Source of the DNA: Sulfuritalea sp.
GTDB taxonomy: Bacteria; Pseudomonadota; Gammaproteobacteria; Burkholderiales; Rhodocyclaceae
NCBI GenBank assembly: GCA_023229685.1
Contig: JALNYT010000001.1
Location: 840,012-904,011 of the forward strand
Direction: 5' to 3'
Length of the DNA stretch: 64,000 nucleotides
The notes under the pieces are model-generated. The model searched no databases, was not told where the DNA came from, and worked only from the letters and a program-made list of their open reading frames with translations. The translations under genes and the position numbers were made by a program. Numbering within the stretch: position 1 is the stretch's first letter; each line of letters begins with the position of its first letter. This document shows positions 9,281 to 16,893 of this stretch, piece after piece.

Positions 9281-9327
9281 GTCCCGGGATGCTCGGCGAT
9301 TTTCTTCGCCGGTCGCCAGCTCGCGCA

Positions 9328-10224
9328 TCAAAACGGCAGGTAGTGATCAACCAGCAGAGCGGCGAAGAGCAAGGCCAGATAGAGAATCGACCAGCGAAAG
9401 GTGATGCGCGCCACCGCATCCGAGTAGTCGCGCCAGATCAGCCATGCGTAGCCAAGGAAGATGGTGTCGAGCAGTACCGCCGACGTCAGATAGAACCAGC
9501 CGCACATGCCAATTACGTAGGGCACCAGGGTCACCAGCGTGAGGCCGATGGTGTACAGAAACACATGGCGCCGGGTGTATTCGGCGCCATGTGTTACCGG
9601 CAGCATCGGCAGCCCCGCCGCGGCATATTCCTTGGTCCGATACAGCGCCAGCGACCAGAAATGCGGCGGCGTCCAGACGAAGATGATCAGAAACAGCAAC
9701 CAGGCCTGGCCCGGCGCATTGCCGGTCACCGCCGCCCAACCGAGCACCGGAGGCATGGCGCCGGATGCGCCGCCGATCACAATGTTCTGCGACGTATTCG
9801 GCTTGAGAAAGATGGTGTAGATCACCGCGTAGCCGACGAAGGTGGCGAAGGTCAGCCACATGGTGAAGGGGTTCACCCAGGCGTAGAGCAGGAACAGTCC
9901 GAGGCCCCCGATCAGGCCCGAGAACACCAGCGTTTCCAGCGAATTGACTTCACCTTGCGGCAACGGCCGGCCGCGCGTGCGCGCCATCAGCGCATCGATC
10001 TTCTGTTCAATCAGGCAATTCGCCGCCGCTGCCGCACCGGCTACCAGGGCGATGCCGGCAGTGCCTGCCAGCAAGATGCGCCACGGCACCATGCCGGGAA
10101 CGGCAAGGAACATTCCTATCACCGCACAAAACACGATCAGCGATACCACGCGCGGCTTCGCCAACTGAAAATAGTGGCGCAGGCGATGGGACCCATATTG
10201 CAGTCTAAGGGTAGTGGATTTCAT
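9328..10224 (-). CDS. ctaB: Protoheme IX farnesyltransferase (heme O synthase)
   Basis: Integral membrane prenyltransferase that adds a farnesyl group to heme B to make heme O, the precursor of heme A for the adjacent oxidase. The 298-residue sequence has about nine membrane segments, the N-terminal [12 protein letters not shown] motif, and the UbiA prenyl-diphosphate region [20 protein letters not shown] followed by PLPQGEV. The usual first aspartate of that motif is a glutamate here. It is the last gene of the oxidase cluster; the heme A synthase gene that often precedes it is absent. Confidence 0.95.
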   Translation of the reverse strand: MKSTTLRLQYGSHRLRHYFQLAKPRVVSLIVFCAVIGMFLAVPGMVPWRILLAGTAGIALVAGAAAAANCLIEQKIDALMARTRGRPLPQGEVNSLETLVFSGLIGGLGLFLLYAWVNPFTMWLTFATFVGYAVIYTIFLKPNTSQNIVIGGASGAMPPVLGWAAVTGNAPGQAWLLFLIIFVWTPPHFWSLALYRTKEYAAAGLPMLPVTHGAEYTRRHVFLYTIGLTLVTLVPYVIGMCGWFYLTSAVLLDTIFLGYAWLIWRDYSDAVARITFRWSILYLALLFAALLVDHYLPF

Positions 10225-10347
10225 GCTTTAGGAATGAACGATTGAATCCGGAACGAACTGCGAGTTTATCACGTGCCCGGTATCTGGCCAGCCTCGGTGA
10301 CGCGGTTCCTGCTGCGCCTAAAAAGCCACCATAAGTCGCCTCTGCAA

Positions 10348-10965
10348 TCAAAACTTGATCAGCTTGCCGAGCTCGTTAATGAAGGCCTTGGGCTCGGGAT
10401 CGTCGGAGTAACGGAAAACCAGCAGGCCGCGCCGGTCTACGAGATTGAGATAGCGGCTTTCGCCGCCGCCCAGAAGCTGCAGCAGTTTGGCATCGGTCGC
10501 CTTGACCAGAACCAGATCCGGGTGCGTCGCCATCAGGGCCGGCGCCGGCGTGGTTGCGTCTGTGATCACCCAAAGGCGGTCGAGGCGCATCAAGCCGCGG
10601 CCTTGGGCCGTGCGCGCCTGGCGGGTCAGGTAGAGCGTGTGTTGACACCGCTCATCGCAGCCACCGGGTGCCGCAAAAATGAGCAGCCACTTGCCGCTGA
10701 CTGCAGGATGCTCCAGCGCTGCGCCATCCAGGCGCTGCAAGAATTCGAACGGCAGCGGCTGCGGCTCAAGCGGCCGACCCACGGTCGCCTTGACCTCTGG
10801 CGGTGATACATAGCGGAAGTACAGGGCGGCAAGAAGAGGCAGCACGCCGATCGCAATGATCGCCAGCACTATCAATCTTCCCTTGCGCTGGGCGGAACTT
10901 CCTCCAGCAGCCGGCAGCGGGTAACTGCCTTCGATTTCCTTGTTCATCTGTCTGTTTGCGTTCAT
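10348..10965 (-). CDS. Membrane-anchored Sco-like protein of the oxidase cluster
   Basis: A roughly 205-residue protein with one membrane anchor (LIVLAIIAIGVLPLLAALYF) followed by a periplasmic thioredoxin-like domain. The motif GGCDERCQH is a C-x3-C pair at the place where Sco1/SenC copper chaperones have CxxxC, so it may handle copper or thiols for CuA assembly, although the distal Sco histidine is not evident. The ATG at 10965 is chosen because it overlaps the SURF1 stop (ATGA); ATG codons at 10977 and 10947 are alternatives. Such a protein is common beside SURF1 in betaproteobacteria and usually annotated as hypothetical. Confidence 0.75.
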   Translation of the reverse strand: MNANRQMNKEIEGSYPLPAAGGSSAQRKGRLIVLAIIAIGVLPLLAALYFRYVSPPEVKATVGRPLEPQPLPFEFLQRLDGAALEHPAVSGKWLLIFAAPGGCDERCQHTLYLTRQARTAQGRGLMRLDRLWVITDATTPAPALMATHPDLVLVKATDAKLLQLLGGGESRYLNLVDRRGLLVFRYSDDPEPKAFINELGKLIKF

Positions 10966-11660
10966 TTCTTGCGCCATGCAAAGAAGCCGTAGGCCGCTGC
11001 CATCAGGGCGAATGCCAGCCACATCGCTGCGTAGCCGTAGTGCCTGGACGCGGGATTTTCCGGAGAACCCCAGTCACGGATCAGGCCATCCCCGTCCGCA
11101 CCGGTTTGCAGCAGGATCACCGGCAACGCATCGAGGCCACTGCGCTGGCGGTAGTCCGCTTCACGCACATGCTGCCAGACGGCGCCCTGCGGCGGGGCTT
11201 TCTGCAATTCAAAGGTCCGCGTTTCGTAGCTGCGGGTCACGCCGGTAATCTCGATCTCACCGCCCGGCGTGCCAACCGACGGCAGGTCGGAACGCAGTCG
11301 CGGCGCAGCTATCCAGCCCCGATTGACCAGTACGACAACTTCAGTGCCGGACAACTGCAGCGGTGTGAGGACGTGATAGCCGGCGCGGCTGCCATGAATC
11401 TTGTTGTCCAGAAGAAGCGTTTTGCCCGCCAGCCAGCGACCACGCGCGGTCGCCGTCCGGTCGAGCAGTTTCTCGCGCTCGCGCTGCTGCGCCGACAGAC
11501 TGATCGGCGTCGAGACCAGGGCCGCCTGCTCGCGCTCGAACCTCTCGCCGCGGGTTTCCGCGCGCCACAGCTGCAGACGCGCCATACCGAGGCAGGTCAG
11601 GATCAATAGCATGACCAGCAGCGGGCGCCGATAGCCGCGCTTGAGAGAAGAAATCAACAT
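10962..11660 (-). CDS. SURF1-family cytochrome oxidase assembly protein
   Basis: Inner-membrane protein required for efficient heme A insertion into oxidase subunit I. The 232-residue form starting at ATG 11660 begins MLISSLKRGYRRPLL and enters the first membrane helix at once; a longer frame upstream has no such character. The SURF1 layout is seen: N-terminal helix, periplasmic domain with the signature VLVNRGWIAAP, and a C-terminal helix (YGYAAMWLAFALMAAAYGFFAW). It overlaps the Sco-like gene downstream. Confidence 0.93.
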   Translation of the reverse strand: MLISSLKRGYRRPLLVMLLILTCLGMARLQLWRAETRGERFEREQAALVSTPISLSAQQREREKLLDRTATARGRWLAGKTLLLDNKIHGSRAGYHVLTPLQLSGTEVVVLVNRGWIAAPRLRSDLPSVGTPGGEIEITGVTRSYETRTFELQKAPPQGAVWQHVREADYRQRSGLDALPVILLQTGADGDGLIRDWGSPENPASRHYGYAAMWLAFALMAAAYGFFAWRKK

Positions 11661-11739
11661 TGGCAAGGCGATGTGTCCGGGTTGGGGCCGTGTGCGAACC
11701 GCGAGTCCGGTAGACTGCACACTTTCAGAGAGGAAATCC

Positions 11740-11937
11740 ATGCGCGTTATTGTCGTACTGATGCTGATCGCCATTATCGCCAGCCTCGGCAGCGCTCTGC
11801 TCTTTGTCTATCGCGATCAAGGTCAGGGCAAGACCCGGGCGGTCAAGGCATTGTCGGTGCGCGTGGGGCTTTCCCTCGTTCTGTTTCTGCTGCTGATGGC
11901 CGCCTACCGGTTGGGCTGGATTGGCGAGCGCCTCTGA
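11740..11937 (+). CDS. DUF2909-type twin transmembrane protein
   Basis: A 65-residue protein with two membrane helices (residues about 3-23 and 42-62) joined by a short basic, glycine-containing loop (YRDQGQGKTRAVKALS). A Shine-Dalgarno GAGGAAA precedes the ATG. It is encoded on the plus strand between SURF1 and ctaE, which are both on the minus strand, so any transcript reading from ctaE to SURF1 runs antisense through it. A gene of this type in this position is typical for betaproteobacteria; its role is unknown. Confidence 0.85.
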   Translation: MRVIVVLMLIAIIASLGSALLFVYRDQGQGKTRAVKALSVRVGLSLVLFLLLMAAYRLGWIGERL

Positions 11938-11974
11938 TCTTGCGTAGCGCACGCTTGCTGCGCTGCGCCCCACT

Positions 11975-12832
11975 TTACAGCCAATAGACGACGATAAACA
12001 GGCCCAGCCAGACGACGTCCACGAAGTGCCAGTACCAGGCCACTGCTTCGAAGGCAAAGTGACGCTCGGACGTGAAATGCCCCTTGATTGTCCGCAGCAG
12101 AATCACGGTCAGCATCGTCACGCCAAGCGTGACGTGAAAGCCGTGGAAACCGGTCAACATGTAAAAAGTCGAGCCGTAGACGCCGGTAGTCATCTTCAGA
12201 TTCAAGTGGCTGTAGGCTTCGGCGTATTCGTAGGCCTGCAGGCTGATGAACACCAGGCCGAGCAGAATCGTCAAGGCCAAGCCGACGATCAATTGCTGCC
12301 GCTTGTTCGCAACCAATGCCCAGTGCGCCCAGGTCACCGTGACGCCCGAACTCAACAGCAGCAGGGTATTGATTGCCGGAATGCCCCAGGCGTGCATCGG
12401 CGTGAAAGCATCCTTGACCGCGGGCCCCGCGCTGGGCCATACGTTCTTGAAGCCCTCCCAAAGCAACGCCTGTTCGGGACTCGCCAACTCGGGAACGGAC
12501 AGGACACGAATATAAAAAAGTGCCCCGAAGAATGCTGCGAAAAACATGACTTCCGAAAAAATGAACCACGCCATTGCCCAACGGAAGGAACGATCTACGT
12601 GCAGGTTGTAACTGCCGCCCTCGGACTCACCGATCACGCGACTAAACCAGCCGAACAGCATGGTCACCAGGACAGCGAATCCGCCGCCCAGCAGCATGAA
12701 ACCGCCGTTCGTACTGGAGTTCATCGCCAGCACGGCGCCACTTGCCAAAAGGAGCAGGGCAAGCGAGCCAACCAGCGGCCAGTGTGAAGGCGCGGGAACG
12801 AAATAGCGGCTTGCGGATGCGGGGTGACTCAT
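11975..12832 (-). CDS. ctaE: Cytochrome c oxidase subunit III
   Basis: Core membrane subunit of the aa3-type oxidase. The 285-residue protein has seven predicted helices and the family motifs WAMAWFIFSEVMFFAAFFGA, the conserved glutamate in the third helix, and the C-terminal FHGFHVTLGVTML and FEAVAWYWHFVDVVWLGLF. A near-perfect Shine-Dalgarno (AAAGGAGGT) precedes the ATG at 12832. It lies after the DUF2970 gene in the oxidase run. Confidence 0.97.
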   Translation of the reverse strand: MSHPASASRYFVPAPSHWPLVGSLALLLLASGAVLAMNSSTNGGFMLLGGGFAVLVTMLFGWFSRVIGESEGGSYNLHVDRSFRWAMAWFIFSEVMFFAAFFGALFYIRVLSVPELASPEQALLWEGFKNVWPSAGPAVKDAFTPMHAWGIPAINTLLLLSSGVTVTWAHWALVANKRQQLIVGLALTILLGLVFISLQAYEYAEAYSHLNLKMTTGVYGSTFYMLTGFHGFHVTLGVTMLTVILLRTIKGHFTSERHFAFEAVAWYWHFVDVVWLGLFIVVYWL

Positions 12833-12888
12833 GTTGACCTCCTTTAAATCATATTATCGTTGTTGCCCTGTTGCCTTGGCGCCTTCAA

Positions 12889-13095
12889 TCACTGACGACT
12901 GATGTTGATTGCCAGCGTCACCAGCGCAATCACAAAGACCAGCATGAAAATCAGGGCTGTAATCAGAACCTGAAGCGGCGACAAAGCCGGCGTGTCGTGC
13001 TCGTGCACTTTGTGGCCGCGCACGCCCAAAAGGCCCCATGCAACCGTGCGCACGGTGCGCAAAAAACCGGCTTTGGCCGCTTGCGGCTTCGGCAT
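12889..13095 (-). CDS. DUF2970 small membrane protein of the oxidase operon
   Basis: A 68-residue protein with a basic N-terminus (MPKPQAAKAGFLRTVRTVAWGL), the sequence GVRGHKVHEHD and one C-terminal membrane helix (LQVLITALIFMLVFVIALVTLAI). This is the DUF2970 pattern. It begins three bases after the cox11 stop and is a regular member of betaproteobacterial oxidase operons, so a role in oxidase assembly or stability is likely but not shown. Confidence 0.88.
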   Translation of the reverse strand: MPKPQAAKAGFLRTVRTVAWGLLGVRGHKVHEHDTPALSPLQVLITALIFMLVFVIALVTLAINISRQ

Positions 13096-13098
13096 CGC

Positions 13099-13707
13099 TC
13101 AGCTCCGCTTTCCCGCTGCCGGCGACGTAACACTGCCCGCCGGCACCTCGAAAAATGTATACGAGAGCGTGACGGTGTTCACGTCATCAGGCAATTTCTT
13201 GTCGAGTACGAAGACCACGGGCATCTCGCGCACCTCGTGCGGCGCAAAAGTCTGCTGTTTGAAGCAAAAGCAGTCCAGCTTCTTTACGTAGCCACCGGCA
13301 TGTTGCGGGCCATAGCTGGGTACAGCCTGGCCGATCACGGTAGTGTTGCGGGTATTCTCGACCCGATACATCACATTCACGATCTCGCCGGTTCTGACAG
13401 CAAGGCTGGCGGTCTCCGGACGAAAACGCAGTCCGTTGTCGTGGCTGTTGGCATCGAATTCAAGCGTCACCGGACGGCTCGGTATCGACGACGCGGCAAC
13501 CTGCTCCGCGCGGTCGATGTCGTAGAGCCCTGTCCATTCGCAAAAAGACCGGTAAAGGCGCGGCTGAGCGGCAACGAAAAGCAGGCTGCCGACAACGACA
13601 GCCAGCGATACCGCGACGACCCGCCGGTTGCCGCCGGATCGCGGCAGCGGTTCGGCAGCTGTCACTCCGATCGGGCTGAGGTCCGGGTTCAAGCGTTGGC
13701 CATCCAT
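13099..13707 (-). CDS. ctaG: Cox11/CtaG copper-delivery protein for CuB
   Basis: Membrane-tethered periplasmic copper chaperone that supplies CuB of oxidase subunit I. With ATG 13707 the protein has 202 residues: one membrane helix near residues 27-45, then a beta-sandwich domain with the copper motif KKLDCFCFKQQTF and the conserved VFVLDKKLP. The start overlaps the end of the small upstream gene by 19 bases. Longer upstream extensions in the same frame are out of character. Confidence 0.95.
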   Translation of the reverse strand: MDGQRLNPDLSPIGVTAAEPLPRSGGNRRVVAVSLAVVVGSLLFVAAQPRLYRSFCEWTGLYDIDRAEQVAASSIPSRPVTLEFDANSHDNGLRFRPETASLAVRTGEIVNVMYRVENTRNTTVIGQAVPSYGPQHAGGYVKKLDCFCFKQQTFAPHEVREMPVVFVLDKKLPDDVNTVTLSYTFFEVPAGSVTSPAAGKRS

Positions 13708-13808
13708 TGCCGGACGATGAAACTCACGAACACAGCTGCAGCGAACAGCGCAAGGCCCAGGGCGATGCGACGATTGCCCGGCGCGTGCGATGGTGCTTCG
13801 TTTCTCAT
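13689..13808 (-). CDS. 39-residue cytochrome oxidase small assembly protein
   Basis: A short frame that begins with an ATG overlapping the ctaD stop (ATGA at 13808-13805) and ends inside the cox11 start region. It encodes a basic stretch (NRRIALGL) and one membrane helix (ALGLALFAAAVFVSFIVRQW). A tiny one-helix protein between ctaD and cox11 is a regular feature of betaproteobacteria. Overlap at both ends supports translation coupling. Too short to assign function by sequence. Confidence 0.8.
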   Translation of the reverse strand: MRNEAPSHAPGNRRIALGLALFAAAVFVSFIVRQWMANA

Positions 13809-15418
13809 GCTTCGGACTCCGCCGGATCAAACGCAGGAGGATCCTCGAAGGTATGGTGGGGCGCCGGAGAGGGAACCGTCCACTCCAAACCGCGCGCTCC
13901 TTCCCAAGGCCGGGCTGCGGCCTTGGCGCCACCCCGAAGGGCCTGGAAGACCACCACTATAACCAGCAGTTGGCTGAAGCCGAAACCGAAGGCACCGATG
14001 GACGAAACCATGTTGAAGTCGGCGAACTGCTGGGCATAGTCGGGAATCCGGCGCGGCATGCCCGCGAGACCGAGGAAGTGCTGCGGGAAAAAGGCAACAT
14101 TGAAGAAGATCATCGACAGCCAGAAGTGCAGCTTTCCGAGACCCTCGTTGTACATGTGGCCGGTCCATTTCGGCAGCCAATAGTAGAGGCCGGCAAAGGC
14201 GGAGAACAGCGCCCCGGCAACCATGACGTAATGGAAATGGGCGACCACATAGTAGGTGTCCTGCATCTGGATGTCGACTGCGGTCATTGCCAGCACCACG
14301 CCGGTAAGCCCGCCGATGGTAAACAGCACCAGGAAGCCCAGCGCGAACAGCATCGGCGTTTCGAAGGTCAGCGATCCGCGCCACATGGTGGTAACCCAGT
14401 TGAAGACCTTGACTCCTGTCGGTACCGCGATCAGCATGGTCGCATACATGAAGTAGAGCTGGCCGGTCAGCGGGATGCCGGTCACATACATGTGGTGCGC
14501 CCAGACGAAGAAGGAGATCAGGCCGATCGCCGCTATCGCATACACCATCGAGGTGTAGCCGAACAGACGCTTGCGCGAAAACGCGGGGATCACATGGGAA
14601 ACCACGCCGAAGGCCGGCAAAGCAATGATATAGACCTCGGGGTGGCCGAAGAACCAGAATATGTGCTGGAACAGCACCGGATCGCCGCCGCCGGCGGCGT
14701 TGAAGAAACTGGTGCCGAAGTGGCGGTCGGTCAGCAGCATCGTCACCGCGCCGGCCAGAATCGGCATCGTGGCGATCAACAGAAAACCCGTCACCAGCCA
14801 GGTCCAGCAGAACATCGGCATTTTCATCAAAGTCATGCCGGGTGCGCGCATGTTGAGAATCGTGGTGACGATGTTGATCGAACCCATGATCGATGACATG
14901 CCGAGAATGTGGATGGCGAAGATGGCCATGTCCATGCCCATCCCCATCTGAATCGACAGCGGCGGATACAGAGTCCAGCCGGTGCCGGCGGCCCCGCCGG
15001 GGACGAAAATCGAGGCAGACAGAAGGATGGCGGCGGGCGGCAGCAGCCAGAAACTCCAGTTGTTCATCCGCGCGAACGCCATGTCGGGCGCTCCGATCAT
15101 CAGCGGGATCATCCAGTTGGCGAAGCCGACAAAGGCCGGCATGATGGCACCGAACACCATGATCAGGGCGTGCAGCGTCAGCATCTGGTTGTAGAACTCG
15201 GGCGACACGTACTGAAGACCGGGGGACATCAGTTCCGCACGGATGATCAGAGACATTGCGCCGCCGACGAGGAACATCACGAAGCTGAACATCAAGTACA
15301 TCGAACCGATGTCCTTGTGGTTGGTCGTGGTTATCCAGCGCATCAACCCGGTCGGACCGTGACCATGGCTATCGTCTTCGTGGTGGCCGGCAGCGCCGAC
15401 CTGTTGCGTAGCTTGCAT
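13805..15418 (-). CDS. ctaD: Cytochrome c oxidase subunit I (heme-copper, A1 type)
   Basis: Catalytic subunit that reduces O2 at the heme a3-CuB centre and pumps protons. The 537-residue sequence has twelve predicted helices, the N-terminal motif WITTTNHKDIGSMYL, the HPEVYIIALPAFG motif with the cross-linked His-Tyr pair and the glutamate of the D channel, the CuB histidines WAHHMY, and the heme ligand pair in VAHFHYVMV. These place it in the A1 subfamily. It sits between ctaC and the small assembly protein gene. Confidence 0.98.
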   Translation of the reverse strand: MQATQQVGAAGHHEDDSHGHGPTGLMRWITTTNHKDIGSMYLMFSFVMFLVGGAMSLIIRAELMSPGLQYVSPEFYNQMLTLHALIMVFGAIMPAFVGFANWMIPLMIGAPDMAFARMNNWSFWLLPPAAILLSASIFVPGGAAGTGWTLYPPLSIQMGMGMDMAIFAIHILGMSSIMGSINIVTTILNMRAPGMTLMKMPMFCWTWLVTGFLLIATMPILAGAVTMLLTDRHFGTSFFNAAGGGDPVLFQHIFWFFGHPEVYIIALPAFGVVSHVIPAFSRKRLFGYTSMVYAIAAIGLISFFVWAHHMYVTGIPLTGQLYFMYATMLIAVPTGVKVFNWVTTMWRGSLTFETPMLFALGFLVLFTIGGLTGVVLAMTAVDIQMQDTYYVVAHFHYVMVAGALFSAFAGLYYWLPKWTGHMYNEGLGKLHFWLSMIFFNVAFFPQHFLGLAGMPRRIPDYAQQFADFNMVSSIGAFGFGFSQLLVIVVVFQALRGGAKAAARPWEGARGLEWTVPSPAPHHTFEDPPAFDPAESEA

Positions 15419-15449
15419 TATCAGTTTCTCCTGAAGGCCGTTGGCGCGA

Positions 15450-16619
15450 TCACTTGCCGCGAAGTGCCTTGACTTCGGCGGGCTGAATGACTTCGCCGAG
15501 CTTGTTGTTCCATGCGTTCCGCTCGTAGGCTACGACGGCCGCGACATCCGTATCGCTCAACTGCGCGGCGAAAGCCGCCATTGCGGTACCCGGCTTGCCG
15601 TTCATGACACGATCAAGGTGATCCTTCTTCGGTCCCTTGACAATCTTGGAACCGTCGAGAGCAGGGAATACCGGCGGCAATCCCTGTCCGGTCGGCTGGT
15701 GACACGCTGCACAGTTCGCGGTGTAGACCTTTTCGCCATGGGCAACCAGTTCATCCAGCTTCCAGACCTTTGCCGGATCCTCTGACGCTGCAGCCATCGT
15801 CTTCTTCTGGTCGGCAGCCCAGGCTGCGAACTTTTCGGCGGAAACAACCTCGACCACTACCGGCATGAAGCCGTGGTCCTTGCCGCAGAGTTCGGAGCAC
15901 TGGCCACGGTACGTACCTTCCTTCTCCGCACGGAACCAGGTGTCGCGCAGGAATCCGGGCACTGCGTCGGTCTTGACCGCAAACGCCGGCACCGACCAGC
16001 TGTGAATCACGTCGGACGCAGTAAGGAGCATGCGTACCTTCTTGCCAACCGGCACCACCAACGGGCGATCGACCTCCAGCAAATAGTGCTCACCCTTGGG
16101 GGCCTTGTTTTCGATCTGGTCGCGCGGCGTGGCCAGCACACTCATGTATTTCAGGCCGGCAGCGTCTCCGGTGAGGTATTCGTAATTCCACTTCCATTGG
16201 TGACCGGTGGCCTTGATCGTGAGATCCGGTTGGGAGGTATCACGCATCTGCACCAGGGCCGACGTCGACGGAATGGCGATGGCGATCAGGATCAGAAGCG
16301 GGACGATGGTCCACGCCACTTCCACCTTGGTGTTCTCGTGAAAATCGGCTGCCTTGTGGCCCTTCGACTTGCGATGGAAAACCAGGGAATAGGCAACAAC
16401 GGCAAAGACGCCAATGAAGATCACGACGATAACCCACAACAAAAGGGTGTGCAGGTCGTAGACGCGCCGCGCCAAGGCACTCGCCGGCTCCTGAAGATTG
16501 ATCTCCCAGGCGGCATTCGCAGCGCCACTCAGCGCGCCGAGCAGTCCCGCCATCAGGAGCCCCGCGTATCCGCGCCGCCAATGCATCGCGCTGCAATTCT
16601 TGTGTGAGTTTCGTGCCAT
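15450..16619 (-). CDS. ctaC: Cytochrome c oxidase subunit II with fused cytochrome c domain
   Basis: Carries the CuA electron-entry site. ATG 16619 gives MARNSHKNC and a signal sequence ending near ANAAWEI (residue 36); a purine-rich Shine-Dalgarno lies just upstream. Two membrane helices (about 57-80 and 101-120) are followed by the CuA domain with His206 and the motif C241-x3-C245-x3-H249-x2-M252. The C-terminal 110 residues form an added class I cytochrome c domain with heme-binding CAACH (303-307), so this is a caa3-type subunit II. It is the first gene of the operon, preceded by an FNR-type box. Confidence 0.97.
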   Translation of the reverse strand: MARNSHKNCSAMHWRRGYAGLLMAGLLGALSGAANAAWEINLQEPASALARRVYDLHTLLLWVIVVIFIGVFAVVAYSLVFHRKSKGHKAADFHENTKVEVAWTIVPLLILIAIAIPSTSALVQMRDTSQPDLTIKATGHQWKWNYEYLTGDAAGLKYMSVLATPRDQIENKAPKGEHYLLEVDRPLVVPVGKKVRMLLTASDVIHSWSVPAFAVKTDAVPGFLRDTWFRAEKEGTYRGQCSELCGKDHGFMPVVVEVVSAEKFAAWAADQKKTMAAASEDPAKVWKLDELVAHGEKVYTANCAACHQPTGQGLPPVFPALDGSKIVKGPKKDHLDRVMNGKPGTAMAAFAAQLSDTDVAAVVAYERNAWNNKLGEVIQPAEVKALRGK

Positions 16620-16761
16620 CTCCCCTCCCCCTTCCACGTCAGTCTCGAGCCACGCGGCACAGCGTTGGCACGATTGGCTGAAGTGTTCGAAAACTTACCA
16701 AAAAGGTCCGCAGGAACCCCGTTCCAGTTTCTCAGCAGGGCAGAAGGTTAACACACTCCTA

Positions 16762-16775
16762 TTGATCTAAATCAA
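16762..16775. promoter_or_regulatory. FNR/ANR-type binding site upstream of ctaC
   Basis: TTGAT-CTAA-ATCAA matches the FNR consensus TTGAT-N4-ATCAA at every fixed position. It is in the AT-rich gap between mpl and ctaC, 142 bases before the ctaC start. Because mpl also points leftward and ends before the gap, the site can only serve the oxidase operon. FNR-family regulators respond to oxygen loss; repression of this oxidase in anoxia is the simplest reading, though no promoter could be placed firmly enough to tell repression from activation. Confidence 0.75.
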
Positions 16776-16893
16776 ATAAAGCTAGAAATTATTGATATAA
16801 AAGATATGCGTTGCGCGAATATGCCAGCAGCCGACCCAGGTGAACTGCTTCAGGGCGCTGGCAGGACAGCGCAGCAAATCGCTTGACGGCCAG

